NCBI GenBank assembly: GCA_965200005.1
Contig: OZ241331.1
Coordinates: 558,001 to 622,000 of the forward strand
Source of the DNA: Aldehydirespirator sp965200005
GTDB taxonomy: Bacteria > Actinomycetota > Acidimicrobiia > Acidimicrobiales > Aldehydirespiratoraceae
Reading direction: 5' to 3'
Length of the DNA: 64,000 nucleotides
Below the pieces are notes generated by a model that did not search any database, was not told the DNA's origin, and worked only from the letters and a program-made list of their open reading frames with translations. The position numbers and the translations under genes are program-made. Every line of letters begins with the position of its first letter. Position 1 is the first letter of the stretch. This document shows, in pieces, positions 7,616-16,672 of this stretch.

Positions 7616-7960
7616 ATGCCAGCACCAAAGGGATGGTTTGAGGTGGACGCCACCACCGATCAACTCGCCGCCCGCAAGAAACTGGTGGTGCAACTATTCC
7701 GCCACGAGATCTTGTTGCTGTGGAACGATGGCGAACCTGTGGCTCTGTCCAACATTTGCATTCACCGTGGCCGCAAGCTCAATGAGGGCGTCATGCTTGG
7801 CACCCGGCTAGTTTGCGCCGGCCACCAGTGGGCCTATGAGCTCTCAACCGGCTACTGCAAGACCCGAGATCGCTACCAGCCCCACTACTCCCTAGACATC
7901 CGAGAAGGCCAGATCTTCATCAAGCTCCCCGCCCAAAGAGGTCCCTCCCCAACCCCTTAG
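7616..7960 (+). CDS. Rieske [2Fe-2S] protein
   Basis: The 114-residue protein is a single Rieske domain with both ligand pairs: C48-x-H50 in NICIHRG and C67-x2-H70 in LVCAGHQW. The 16-residue spacing and the aromatic after the second pair fit Rieske ferredoxins of oxygenase systems. There is no catalytic domain, so it should act as an electron carrier. GAGGAG lies 11 nt ahead of the ATG, a little further than ideal. It follows the diiron oxidase and the Asp-ferredoxin on the same strand, which suggests a three-part electron chain; no reductase is encoded nearby. Confidence 0.9.
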   Translation: MPAPKGWFEVDATTDQLAARKKLVVQLFRHEILLLWNDGEPVALSNICIHRGRKLNEGVMLGTRLVCAGHQWAYELSTGYCKTRDRYQPHYSLDIREGQIFIKLPAQRGPSPTP

Positions 7961-8125
7961 GGCCCCGCTCAACTAACTCGAAACGAATTCGGGTTCGCAA
8001 CGGTTGCGGCGAAGATCGCAACGGCAATCGAATCGTCGGTTTCGTACCTTGCGTCTCGGCTACGGCCCTGCGACCAAGCGCTAACGTTTGCGCGGCAGCC
8101 AGAAAGGTTGGGTTGGAGGTTGGAG

Positions 8126-8914
8126 ATGGTTGAACCGAGGCTTCGGCGGTATCGGGCTTATGCCGGGTTTGTAACTACGCCGCAGTACTTTGACGACTCG
8201 CCGCAGCAGTTTTTGCAGGTGGCTCCTAAGGGGACTGGCATCCTTCAGAGGGTCAACCACATTGAGGAATACCGCTACGAACTGGATCAACGGGCCACGC
8301 ATTTTGGCGTACTAGAAGAGTCGGCAATCTGTCTTGGACGTTCCTTTTGTGAAGTGATCGGTCAGGTCGGTTCCAACTGGGTGCATTGCACCGGCACGTC
8401 CCCTACAGAGATCGAGGCGATCTGTGCTGACATCTCCGCCAAGGCCGGGGCTCCGTTCTTTATGGCCGGTCACTGTCTAGTTGAGGGTTTGCGTGAGATC
8501 GGTGCGGAGACGATCACAGTCGCCAACGGGTACTTCCGGTCGGACTGGCGTGACGGCATCAACGGATACCTAGAAGCAGCTGGGTTCCGTATCCTGTGGG
8601 CCGGCAACCTCGTCGATCAGGGGATACTGGCAGATCTCGACGAGATGCTTGAGGTTGAGGCTGCCACCTTGTGGGATTACCCGAATAACCTGATGATCTC
8701 AGCCGCTGTTGATGCTCACAGCCGGGCGCCTAAGGCAGACGCCATCGTCCAAACTGGCGCAGGGTTTCGCATGTTGCAGGTTGTCGACACGATTGAAGGC
8801 CACACCTTGACACCAGTAGTGGCATCAGATTTTGCTCTCTACTGGGCCATGCTCAAAGAGCTCGGGCTTCCAGCCGCTCCCGGCCATGGCCACCTACTCA
8901 GCACGGTCTCCTAA
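8126..8914 (+). CDS. Asp/Glu-racemase-fold enzyme (maleate isomerase / arylmalonate decarboxylase family)
   Basis: This 262-residue protein resembles the maleate cis-trans isomerase and arylmalonate decarboxylase branch of the Asp/Glu racemase superfamily. The first catalytic region is present as WVHCTGTSPT (C88). At the second, where isomerases carry SCT, this protein reads IVQTGAGFRM with no cysteine. Two-cysteine isomerases and racemases need both, while arylmalonate decarboxylase keeps only the second, so a single first cysteine points to different chemistry. The ATG at 8126 is preferred because GGAGG lies 6 nt upstream; an in-frame TTG at 8108 is less likely. It is 165 bp after the Rieske gene and probably belongs to the same pathway. 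Confidence 0.75.
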   Translation: MVEPRLRRYRAYAGFVTTPQYFDDSPQQFLQVAPKGTGILQRVNHIEEYRYELDQRATHFGVLEESAICLGRSFCEVIGQVGSNWVHCTGTSPTEIEAICADISAKAGAPFFMAGHCLVEGLREIGAETITVANGYFRSDWRDGINGYLEAAGFRILWAGNLVDQGILADLDEMLEVEAATLWDYPNNLMISAAVDAHSRAPKADAIVQTGAGFRMLQVVDTIEGHTLTPVVASDFALYWAMLKELGLPAAPGHGHLLSTVS

Positions 8915-9066
8915 CTAACACCACTGACGCCCGACCGACATCCGACCGAGATGATCGATCCAGGTGGTCACGCTCTTGTGTGTGGGCTGGATCACGCCAC
9001 GCCTTGAGAGCGTGCGTCAGGAGGATCCACGAAACCAACAGACGTATTGGACTTAGGCGTATTCGA
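8915..9066. other. Convergent intergenic region with a weak long-loop inverted repeat
   Basis: Between the convergent racemase-fold and flavin oxidase genes, CACGCTCT near 8969 can pair with AGAGCGTG near 9007. The loop is long and there is no T-run, so terminator function is only possible. Confidence 0.25.
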
Positions 9067-10182
9067 CTAGCGGAAACGGGCGGGGTCTAGGGCGGCTTCG
9101 GTCTCAGGAGATAGAGATTGCAGGCCACCTGTATTGAGAATCTGATCAGCGGTGAGTTGGCCAAGAGCGGGTGATGTCTTGATGCCGTAACCGCCTTGGC
9201 CGGCTAGCCAAAAGAAACCCTGATGGTCGGGGTCGAACCCGACTGCTGGGATGCCATCGGGACTAGAGGTGCGCAACCCGGCCCAGGTTTGGCGCACACC
9301 ACGCACTTGCAGTTCGGTGGCGTCTTGGATCTCCTGCACGCCTAGAGCGATGTCTTCGGTGAGTGGTCGAGCGTCGCAAGGCTCGCTGAGGATCTCATCG
9401 GCAGGAGACGCCAGCAGCATCGGCCCCTCGGGTTCGAAGTAGAAGCGATTCGTCACATCCCAAACCATCGGCCAATCCGTGGTGTCGATCCCCGGTGGCG
9501 GGGGGAATACGAATACTGATCGGCGCAACGGACGCAAACCCAGCGGTTCAATTCCTGCGAGTTCAGCCACAGCGTCACACCAAGCACCAGCCGCGTTGAC
9601 GACAACGTCGCAATCCCAGTGCCTGTCATCTGAATGAACCCGCCAATCTGATCGGCGGCGCTTGAGCGACCTCACCCCCGAGCCCACAAACAACTTCACA
9701 CCACGACGGCGCGCGCAGCGCAAGAACCCTTGCAACAAAGCATCCACATCAATGCCCATAGCGTCGGGTTCAAACAGGCCTCTCACCGCAGCATCGGGGC
9801 GCAACACGCCAACTGTCGAGCGGCATCCCTCGTAATCGAGAACGTGAGTCTCGGTGCCAAGAGCCTGCGCCTCTTCTCGCTTCTCCTCAAGAACATCCAG
9901 ATCTGTGGCTCGCGCAATCCACAGCAGACCACGAGGCGATAGCAGCCCATGATCGGTGAAGCCGTCAGGGGGGTCAGCCAGAAACGGCCGGCTCACGGCG
10001 GCTAACGAGCAGATCACCGGTGCGCCTGAGGTCTCGGTGAGCAGGGCGGCAGAACGTCCGGTGGCGTGCATCCCGGGTTGCGACTCTCGCTCAACCAGCG
10101 CAACCGAGACATCCCCAGCGAGGTGATAGGCAGCCGCTGCACCTGCGATACCTGCACCAATCACGACCACATCGACATTCAT
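9067..10182 (-). CDS. FAD-dependent amine/amino-acid oxidoreductase (DAO family)
   Basis: The 371-residue protein belongs to the D-amino-acid-oxidase/glycine oxidase (DadA, sarcosine oxidase) family. The N-terminus has the dinucleotide motif VVVIGAGIAGAAAAYHL followed by LVERE. The mid-region shows VVNAAGAWCDAVAELAG and the C-terminus the flavin-contact segment WLAGQGGYGIKTSPALG. The family oxidises C-N bonds of amino acids or secondary amines. It lies on the opposite strand inside a plus-strand run and shares an upstream region containing palindromic GGTATACC with the divergent amidohydrolase gene. The substrate is not assignable. Confidence 0.88.
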   Translation of the reverse strand: MNVDVVVIGAGIAGAAAAYHLAGDVSVALVERESQPGMHATGRSAALLTETSGAPVICSLAAVSRPFLADPPDGFTDHGLLSPRGLLWIARATDLDVLEEKREEAQALGTETHVLDYEGCRSTVGVLRPDAAVRGLFEPDAMGIDVDALLQGFLRCARRRGVKLFVGSGVRSLKRRRSDWRVHSDDRHWDCDVVVNAAGAWCDAVAELAGIEPLGLRPLRRSVFVFPPPPGIDTTDWPMVWDVTNRFYFEPEGPMLLASPADEILSEPCDARPLTEDIALGVQEIQDATELQVRGVRQTWAGLRTSSPDGIPAVGFDPDHQGFFWLAGQGGYGIKTSPALGQLTADQILNTGGLQSLSPETEAALDPARFR

Positions 10183-10267
10183 CTGATCAGCTTGCCAGGA
10201 GTTACCTCAACCCCCTCCAGCAGCACCTTTGACCCAGTGAATCTCCGATTAGCCCAGAAGAACTGAC

Positions 10268-10275
10268 GGTATACC
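10268..10275. promoter_or_regulatory. Palindromic GGTATACC, candidate -10 for divergent genes
   Basis: GGTATACC lies between the flavin oxidase (minus) and the amidohydrolase (plus). As a palindrome it offers a TATAC-type -10 in both directions. The same core occurs upstream of several other genes in this window. Confidence 0.4.
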
Positions 10276-10333
10276 ATTTGCGCGACTAGTCGAAGGATTG
10301 GCCCTGTGCATCAAAGGGCCCGGGAGAAGCAGC

Positions 10334-11530
10334 GTGCGCGACGGATTGCGAGTTATTGATACCGACACCCATGTTTGGCCCTCGGTTGAGGTGTTGAAAC
10401 GCTATGCCGACAGCGAACTGCTAGCCGTTTGGGACGATGAACTTGGTCGCTTCGAGCGCAAGGTCGAGTTGCCTCTTACTTATGGCGATCCCGAGGGCCC
10501 CTGGACGAATCTCAGCATCGAACCTCGCGGTTACCTCCGTGAGATCGGTGAGAAGTCACAACTAGCTGAGGAACTAGGCGCCGGTGGCCGTGCAGCCCTC
10601 GAAGGCAAGATCCGTGGCCTGGTCGTCACAGAAGACTCGCCCCGTTACGGGGTCGGCCACGACAACGCTGTGGGGCGCATCGCGGATATGGATCGCGAGG
10701 GAGTCGACGTTCACCTGCTCATCCCGGGGACGTGGCCACAGTCGGTCACCGTGTGCTCAACAGCGGTGGCGACGGGCCTGTATGAGTCCTACGCCCGATA
10801 CATGAGCGATTTTTGCTCCATTGACAACGACCGCCTCAAGAGCCTGCTGCTGATCGGTGGCGACGATGTGGAGTGGTCGGTTAGCCACATCGAACGTCAC
10901 GCCGATGAGCCGTCGGTGTCGGGGGCGATGCTGGCACTGGCTGAAGGCTTCCCGATTGATGATCCCGATCTGGAACCGATATGGGCTGCGATGGCAGCAG
11001 CTGACCTGCCCCTGCTGCACCACTCTTTCTTCTATGAGCCCCCGTACTTTCCCGGTTACCGGGATGTCTGGGACAACATCGTCGTGGCTCGCACGGCGGC
11101 ACATCCCTGGGGTGCGCAGCTACGGCTGGCTTACCTATTACTCTCAGGTGTTTTTGACCGCCATCCGAACTTGCGGGTCGGGTTCTCTGAGACTGGCTGT
11201 GGCTGGCTTCCCGAGTGGTTGTTGCGCCTTGATGGCCAATCCCGGCATCTCAAGAGCAAGGGACCCGCACTCAAGATGTTGCCTTCGGAGTACGCCCAGG
11301 CGGGTCACGTTTACTGCGGCATTGAGCTATACGAGGGCCGCAAGATCTATGACTACGTCGACAGTGTGCTCGGCGACGGTGTGCTGATGTACCAGTCGGA
11401 CTTCCCTCATGCTCAATGCCGGTTCCCTGACTCGCCGGGTGCGGCCCTGGCCTGGGGCATAACTGATGAGTCCAAGAGAGAGAAGCTGTTTGCAGGCAAC
11501 GCCACTCGTTTCTTGCGACTTCAGACGTGA
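10334..11530 (+). CDS. Amidohydrolase_2 family metal-dependent hydrolase/decarboxylase
   Basis: The 398-residue protein fits the ACMSD-like amidohydrolase_2 family: RVIDTDTHVWPS near the N-terminus carries D-x-H where many amidohydrolases have H-x-H, LLHHSFF holds the mid-barrel histidines, RVGFSETGCGWLP the next strand, and MYQSDFPHAQCRFPDS the late metal-binding aspartate. Members decarboxylate or hydrolyse aromatic or enol acids with one metal ion. I chose the GTG at 10334 because GGGAGAA lies 5 nt upstream; a TTG at 10298 lacks such support. Two cupin genes follow on the same strand, so the three may form one unit. Confidence 0.8.
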   Translation: MRDGLRVIDTDTHVWPSVEVLKRYADSELLAVWDDELGRFERKVELPLTYGDPEGPWTNLSIEPRGYLREIGEKSQLAEELGAGGRAALEGKIRGLVVTEDSPRYGVGHDNAVGRIADMDREGVDVHLLIPGTWPQSVTVCSTAVATGLYESYARYMSDFCSIDNDRLKSLLLIGGDDVEWSVSHIERHADEPSVSGAMLALAEGFPIDDPDLEPIWAAMAAADLPLLHHSFFYEPPYFPGYRDVWDNIVVARTAAHPWGAQLRLAYLLLSGVFDRHPNLRVGFSETGCGWLPEWLLRLDGQSRHLKSKGPALKMLPSEYAQAGHVYCGIELYEGRKIYDYVDSVLGDGVLMYQSDFPHAQCRFPDSPGAALAWGITDESKREKLFAGNATRFLRLQT

Positions 11531-11624
11531 GCCTCAGCTGAAGATGACCCTGATCACCCGAGCTTGCTGCTCGGCCAACACCGGCACCGCACAAATGTCA
11601 GACCTCAACCAAGGACACTCCTAG

Positions 11625-12248
11625 ATGGTCGAAAGAATCCAAACGCGCCTTCGTGAGCGGGATCGCAACACCGAAGACCGCCACCCGTATGAGGTGTTCT
11701 TCTCAACGTTCAAGGAGCGGCGCAACCTGGCCAACAACGGTCAGGTTGTGATCAAGGGCAAGGATCTGCCGTGGCAGCAATCCCGCCAGGGACGCAGCAA
11801 GTACTACCTGCACATGCAAGCCGAGAACCGATCCGTGCAGGACTGGATGGTGTTCCGCAAGGACATCCAGACCGAGTCGGGGGCCCACACCCATCAGGGA
11901 GGGCTGGTCATTTACGTCACGAGGGGTGCGGGCTACAGCGTCTTCGATGGCGTCGAATATCACTGGAAGCCGGGTGATCTGTTGATACTTCCTGTCAAGC
12001 CCGGCGGTGTGGAGCATCAACATTTCAACTACGACGACTCGCAGAGTTCGCAGTGGATCGCCTTCATCTACATCCCGTTCCTGTTCCAGACCGGATCGAT
12101 GCTCGCTCAAGTGAAAGAACAGTCCAACTGGCGGGAGATGGCAGCCAAAGACAGCGATGACGATCGTGGGAGTAGTAGCGAGGAACTAGATGACGATCCG
12201 ATCGTGGCCGTAACACGCATTATCGGTGAGCGAGCCGGTGATGTCTGA
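11625..12248 (+). CDS. Cupin-domain protein A
   Basis: This 207-residue protein has a single cupin barrel in its centre. The first motif reads SGAHTHQGGLVIYVTRGAGYSVFDG and the second GDLLILPVKPGGVEHQHFN, giving three to four histidines for a mononuclear metal. The N-terminal 60 residues are basic and helical; the C-terminus is acidic. The layout resembles ring-cleaving cupin dioxygenases such as gentisate dioxygenase halves, but it could be a non-catalytic partner. It overlaps the next cupin gene by a few bases, which argues for a heteromeric pair. It follows an amidohydrolase_2 gene by about 95 bp. Confidence 0.75.
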   Translation: MVERIQTRLRERDRNTEDRHPYEVFFSTFKERRNLANNGQVVIKGKDLPWQQSRQGRSKYYLHMQAENRSVQDWMVFRKDIQTESGAHTHQGGLVIYVTRGAGYSVFDGVEYHWKPGDLLILPVKPGGVEHQHFNYDDSQSSQWIAFIYIPFLFQTGSMLAQVKEQSNWREMAAKDSDDDRGSSSEELDDDPIVAVTRIIGERAGDV

Positions 12249-12810
12249 GGGATCTGCTGGCCAACCTAGCTCGGAGACCCAAGGGATGGCTGACGATCCC
12301 GAAGTTGCCGCGGCCGCTGAGATGGCGGCGACGTTATATGACCTGACATTTGCAGAATCTCGTGTTGAGCGTGAACGTCGGGCAAATGCCAGGAACCTGA
12401 TCGGGCGCTCCGACTGTAAGCCGGAACTGAACCGTATGGGCACGATGCGCTGGTATTTGCACCCGCATCTGGAGACCCCGAGCACCCGGGCGTTGTACTT
12501 TCACGAACTTGAGATCCCACAGGGATCCTGTAGTGGCAAGCTGTACTGCCAGGGCGGGATCATCCACTTCGTGCTCTCTGGCAGCGGTCATACCGTGCTT
12601 GACGGGAGGGCTCATGAGTGGGAAGAGGGTGATGTGATCGCCATTCCCATCCGAGAAGCCGGAGTGGCCTACCAGCACTTCAACACGGGGGTTGCGGCGA
12701 CTCGCATGCTGGTGTGCTGGGCGAACCTCGACTCGGCGATCAGCCCCGAGGGTGGCGTGGCAATGGAAGTGCTTGAGGCGTGTCCCGAGTGGCAGGCCCA
12801 GCACACCTGA
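12241..12810 (+). CDS. Cupin-domain protein B
   Basis: This 189-residue cupin (ATG at 12241; a GTG at 12226 is an alternative) overlaps the end of cupin A by 8 bp, so translation is probably coupled. Its barrel shows CQGGIIHFVLSGSGHTVLDG and GDVIAIPIREAGVAYQHFN. It retains fewer histidines than cupin A: the first motif has Q-G-G-I-I-H instead of H-T-H. It may therefore be a structural or degenerate partner. The N-terminal helix contains LYDLTFAESRVERERRAN. The two genes seem to be ancient paralogues acting together; no substrate can be named. Confidence 0.72.
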   Translation: MSEGSAGQPSSETQGMADDPEVAAAAEMAATLYDLTFAESRVERERRANARNLIGRSDCKPELNRMGTMRWYLHPHLETPSTRALYFHELEIPQGSCSGKLYCQGGIIHFVLSGSGHTVLDGRAHEWEEGDVIAIPIREAGVAYQHFNTGVAATRMLVCWANLDSAISPEGGVAMEVLEACPEWQAQHT

Positions 12811-12919
12811 GCAGCCGTTCATCGCCCCCGAGCGCCCGGCAGACCCCGACATCGCGGAACCTTGTACGTGACAGCCGGGTCAACACTCAAGTGACTGCAG
12901 TGGGCACCGGGCGATAACG

Positions 12920-15082
12920 ATGGCCGGCAAGCGACACGGCACCGCGACATGCCGGGCGGCACGGCCTTCTCCGCAGGTGCCCTTGGGAGCATCACAGGTC
13001 AGCATCAACCAAGGCCATATGCAGCGTCTGGGCCTCAAGCAAGGTGAGGCCGTGGCGCTGCATAACGGTGAACACACAGCGTGGGCAACCGCTCGCATCC
13101 ACAGCGGCGATCCGACACTGGTGCGTCTAGGCCGGATGTTGTGGTCACAAGTTTCTGTTCGACCCGGCGAACCCGTATCGATTGAGCCGGTAGGCAAGCT
13201 TCCGGAAGCCACCAAGGCTCGCATCACACCGCCGTACAACCTGACTTTCAGCTTGCATCAGCGGCTCTTGAGGTGTCTGCGTGATGACGCCGTGCCGCTG
13301 TATGCCGGCAACCGGGTGCTCGCTGAGGTGTATCCGGGCGGAGCGGGGATCCTGGTGCGGGTCGATCTGGCCTCACCGTCACCATCCCTTATGGGAGACG
13401 CAACTGAAGTCGAGTTGCACCGAGCCGATGTCAGCGTGTCTGAGCGGGTCATCACGCTGGCTGATGTTGGTGGATGTGATCGCATCATCAGGAGATTGCG
13501 CGAGCTAGTCGAGTTACCGCTGCTGCGCCCCGCGTTCTTTCGCCGTCTCGGGGTCAGACCACCTAAGGGTGTGCTTTTGCACGGGCCGCCGGGCACTGGC
13601 AAGACACTGATTTGTAAGGCAATTGCCTCTGAGCTCGGGGTGACGGCCTACCGGATGTCGGCAACCGAGTTGGTGGGCAGCGTCCAGGGCGAGACTGAAG
13701 CCAACCTGCGGCTGCTGTTCTCTCGAGCCCTAGCCCACGCGCCCTCGCTCGTGATGATCGACGAGTTTGACGTGATCGCCACCAACCGGGAGCGTCTGGC
13801 ATCACAAAGCGATGTCCGTGCAGCCAGCCAACTACTGACCCTGATGGATGGGCTCGAAGAAGTAGACGGGCTGATCTTGATGGGAACCACCAACCGCATC
13901 CAAGCCATTGACCCTGCATTTCGCCGGCCAGGACGCTTCGAGGAAGAACTGTTTGTTGGGCCCCCAGACGAAGCCGCCCGCGCCGAGATCCTCGCAATTC
14001 ACACCCGCGAGATGCCACTCACGATCGAGGCACACAACATCATTTCAAGCGTGGCCCGTGATGCGGGTGGCTTCGTAGGTGCCGACCTGATGCATCTGGC
14101 TCGCTCGGCTGGTCTCGCGGCCGCTGACCGTCTCGCCCGAGGGCGGCAGGGATTCGAGCTTGCCGACAGCCTTGATGACATCAATATCTCGGTCGAACCA
14201 GACGACCTGCGAGTTGCCCTCGCCACGGTGCGACCAAGCGTGCTGCGAGATGTTGTGACCCGCACCGAACGCATCACCTGGGATCACATCGTGGGCCTCG
14301 ACGAACTAAAGGCACGGCTTCGGCGCCTGGGCCGGCGTGCCGTTGGAGCCGAACCAAAAGGGCACACGCTCAAGATTGGCGGCAAAATTGGCGGCGGTCC
14401 TGGAGACCTCAGCGACCCCGCGATGACCAGTAGGTCTGACGGATCGGCTGTCGCTCAAGGCGTGCTGCTCTATGGCCCACCCGGCTCTGGCAAGAGTGCG
14501 ATCACCCATGCGCTTGCAACCGAACTCAACGTCAACTTCGTGGCGATCGAGGGCAGCAAGGTGTTCAACCAGTGGCTCGGCGAGTCCGAAGAGGCGGTAC
14601 GAGCGCTGTTCCGCCGGGCCATCGAGGCCCGACCCTCGCTGATTATGCTCGACCATCTCGATGCACTGGCACCGGTTCGTGCCGGCGAAGGTGGCGAGCG
14701 CACCGACGAGCGGGTCGTGTCGGCATTGCTTGCTTCGCTCGATGATGCTCTGGCTGCTGGAGACGTGTTCGTGGTTGGTGCTTCGAACCGGCCCGAGTTA
14801 ATCGACCGAGCAGTACTTAGAAGTGGACGTCTCGGGGTACACCTGGAGGTGGCCACACCGGCAGCCGACCGTCGAGCCAAGTTGATCTCTTCGCTGGCCT
14901 CCGCCCACGGCCTAGAGCTTGAGGCTGACCTTGCAGCCGAACTTGCGAGCAGCACTGAAGGCTGGAGCGCAGCAGACATCGTGATGCTCATAGGCGAAGC
15001 CGCCAGCCGGGCCGCTCTCGAAGATCGACCTGTGGTCTTCGATGACCTCGTCCGTTCACTGCCGTCGCTGACTCACCACTAG
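12920..15082 (+). CDS. p97/Cdc48-like tandem AAA+ ATPase with altered second Walker B
   Basis: The 720-residue protein has an N-terminal double-psi-barrel-like region (residues about 20-170) and two AAA+ modules. D1 is intact: Walker A HGPPGTGKT (221-229), Walker B LVMIDEFD (D281, E282), sensor GTTN and arginine fingers in RRPGRF. D2 has Walker A GPPGSGKS (519-526), but Walker B reads LIMLDHLD, with H579 in place of the catalytic glutamate, so D2 may bind ATP without normal hydrolysis. Length and layout match the actinobacterial p97-like group (mycobacterial Rv0435c/Msm0858). These are unfoldases of poorly known targets. The next gene, an Ntn-hydrolase, begins 9 bp downstream. Confidence 0.9.
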   Translation: MAGKRHGTATCRAARPSPQVPLGASQVSINQGHMQRLGLKQGEAVALHNGEHTAWATARIHSGDPTLVRLGRMLWSQVSVRPGEPVSIEPVGKLPEATKARITPPYNLTFSLHQRLLRCLRDDAVPLYAGNRVLAEVYPGGAGILVRVDLASPSPSLMGDATEVELHRADVSVSERVITLADVGGCDRIIRRLRELVELPLLRPAFFRRLGVRPPKGVLLHGPPGTGKTLICKAIASELGVTAYRMSATELVGSVQGETEANLRLLFSRALAHAPSLVMIDEFDVIATNRERLASQSDVRAASQLLTLMDGLEEVDGLILMGTTNRIQAIDPAFRRPGRFEEELFVGPPDEAARAEILAIHTREMPLTIEAHNIISSVARDAGGFVGADLMHLARSAGLAAADRLARGRQGFELADSLDDINISVEPDDLRVALATVRPSVLRDVVTRTERITWDHIVGLDELKARLRRLGRRAVGAEPKGHTLKIGGKIGGGPGDLSDPAMTSRSDGSAVAQGVLLYGPPGSGKSAITHALATELNVNFVAIEGSKVFNQWLGESEEAVRALFRRAIEARPSLIMLDHLDALAPVRAGEGGERTDERVVSALLASLDDALAAGDVFVVGASNRPELIDRAVLRSGRLGVHLEVATPAADRRAKLISSLASAHGLELEADLAAELASSTEGWSAADIVMLIGEAASRAALEDRPVVFDDLVRSLPSLTHH

Positions 15083-15091
15083 GCGTCTTCG

Positions 15092-16672
15092 GTGCTCCAG
15101 ACCACGACGACTTCTCCTTCGTATAGCGCTGTCGTGCAACACAACCCGTGCCGCCAGCCCCCTCGGATCGCAACCGGATCGGCTGGTGTCGCCAGCGGTC
15201 ACCCCCTCGCTGCACAAGCCGGAGTCGATGCTCTCCGTGCTGGCGGAACTGCCGTAGATGCGGGTCTAGCGGCCGCCTTCACGCAGTGGATTGTCAACGC
15301 TCCCCAGTCCGGCCCTGGTGGCGAGATGTTGGTGCTTGTCGCTGCCCCAGACGAGGTGTCTGTAGATGTCTTCGCCGGCTGGTCGCGCGTGCCACTGCAC
15401 CTCGACGAAGTGGCCCCCGAGTGGGCACCGTCTGCGGTTAACGGCTGGCCGCCCACTAATGGCCCTCACAATGCCGTAGTTCCGGGTTCATTGCGTGGCG
15501 CCGAAGCAGCCTGGCGAGCACGCGGACGACTTGGTTGGAGCGAACTGTTCAGCCACGCCATTGCGGCTTCTCAAGGACACGAGGTCACCGCTTCAATGGC
15601 ACGGTTCTACCGCCGGGTGCGTCAGCGGGGTCACGTCGAAGCCATGCGGCGTGTGATCGGATCCACAAATCCACCCAAGCCAGGCTCAACGATCCGGCTA
15701 CCCGCACTCGGTGCAACCCTCAAGCGGATTTCAACCAATGGCCCCGACGATTTCTACCGGGGTGAAATTGCCCGACGCTTAGTCGCCGCTGCCAAACGCG
15801 AAGGCGCAGCACTACGACACGACGACCTTGAGTCCGTAGAAGCGGTCACCGAGAAGGCTGCACATCGCAGCCTGGGTGACATCAAGATGTGGGTGCCAGC
15901 TGATCCAAGCCAAGCACCGATCACCATGGATCTGCTTGCTGAGGTGCCCTCGCACATTGATCCCGCGTCTCGGGCGTTCGCCCGAATAGTTGCCCGCATC
16001 ACCGATCAACAATTGACGAACTTCTGCAAAGATGGCCCGCGTCGGCCCGAAGGTACGGCCGTGTCCACCGCAGTGGATGCGAGCGGGGTGTCGGCGACGG
16101 TGGTTCACAGCCTTGCAGGAGTGCAGTTCGGCACTGGCTGGGTTGCGGGGGACACTGGTGTGGCGCTGTCGAACCGGGTCGGTACCGCTCTATCGGAACG
16201 AGATGACCTGCCCGGCTCCAATCCGAGTCCAGGTGCTGTCTTGCCTCACACGCTCAGCGCGGCTCACGTGCGGGGAGGTGGGCGTTGGATGACTGCGGCA
16301 ACTCCCGGCGGGGACAGGCAGGTGCAGTGGCTTGCCCAGGCAGTACAGCGCTTCCGGTGCGGAGCTGATGCTGCGGAAATCGTTGCTGAGCCTCGCTGGT
16401 TTGTGTGCCCCTCAGGGGATCGCTTCGGTGTTCCCTCGGGCATCGGTGAGCCGTGGATCGCGTTTGGCGAACCTGGTGTCGAGTGGTATGACGACCCCGA
16501 CATCGGCGGTTACGCGACAAGCCACATCGACAACGTGGGCGGTGGCTTGCAGATTGCGACAGGTGCGACCGGAGCGGGCGACACTCCCCAGAGAGCGCCG
16601 GTCGAACGCTTCACTCTTGCGAGCGACCCTCGATCCGGTGGGACAGCGATAGCCGTCGAGCAGAAACCATAG
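15092..16672 (+). CDS. Gamma-glutamyltransferase-like Ntn-hydrolase
   Basis: The 526-residue protein shows the gamma-glutamyltransferase pattern: ATGSAGVASGHPLAAQAG, ALRAGGTAVDAGLAAAFTQW and QSGPGGEMLVLV in the large-subunit part. At the autocleavage point, where the family has TTHxSVVD, it reads GTAVSTAVD, so the first threonine is kept but the next two residues differ. The region SLAGVQFGTGWV follows as usual. The family cleaves gamma-glutamyl amides or other N-acyl bonds after self-processing. The GTG start at 15092 is uncertain (weak ribosome site). The gene is directly behind the p97-like ATPase. Its final codons are duplicated in the intergenic region. A diverged relative lies at 54205-55836. 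Confidence 0.82.
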   Translation: MLQTTTTSPSYSAVVQHNPCRQPPRIATGSAGVASGHPLAAQAGVDALRAGGTAVDAGLAAAFTQWIVNAPQSGPGGEMLVLVAAPDEVSVDVFAGWSRVPLHLDEVAPEWAPSAVNGWPPTNGPHNAVVPGSLRGAEAAWRARGRLGWSELFSHAIAASQGHEVTASMARFYRRVRQRGHVEAMRRVIGSTNPPKPGSTIRLPALGATLKRISTNGPDDFYRGEIARRLVAAAKREGAALRHDDLESVEAVTEKAAHRSLGDIKMWVPADPSQAPITMDLLAEVPSHIDPASRAFARIVARITDQQLTNFCKDGPRRPEGTAVSTAVDASGVSATVVHSLAGVQFGTGWVAGDTGVALSNRVGTALSERDDLPGSNPSPGAVLPHTLSAAHVRGGGRWMTAATPGGDRQVQWLAQAVQRFRCGADAAEIVAEPRWFVCPSGDRFGVPSGIGEPWIAFGEPGVEWYDDPDIGGYATSHIDNVGGGLQIATGATGAGDTPQRAPVERFTLASDPRSGGTAIAVEQKP

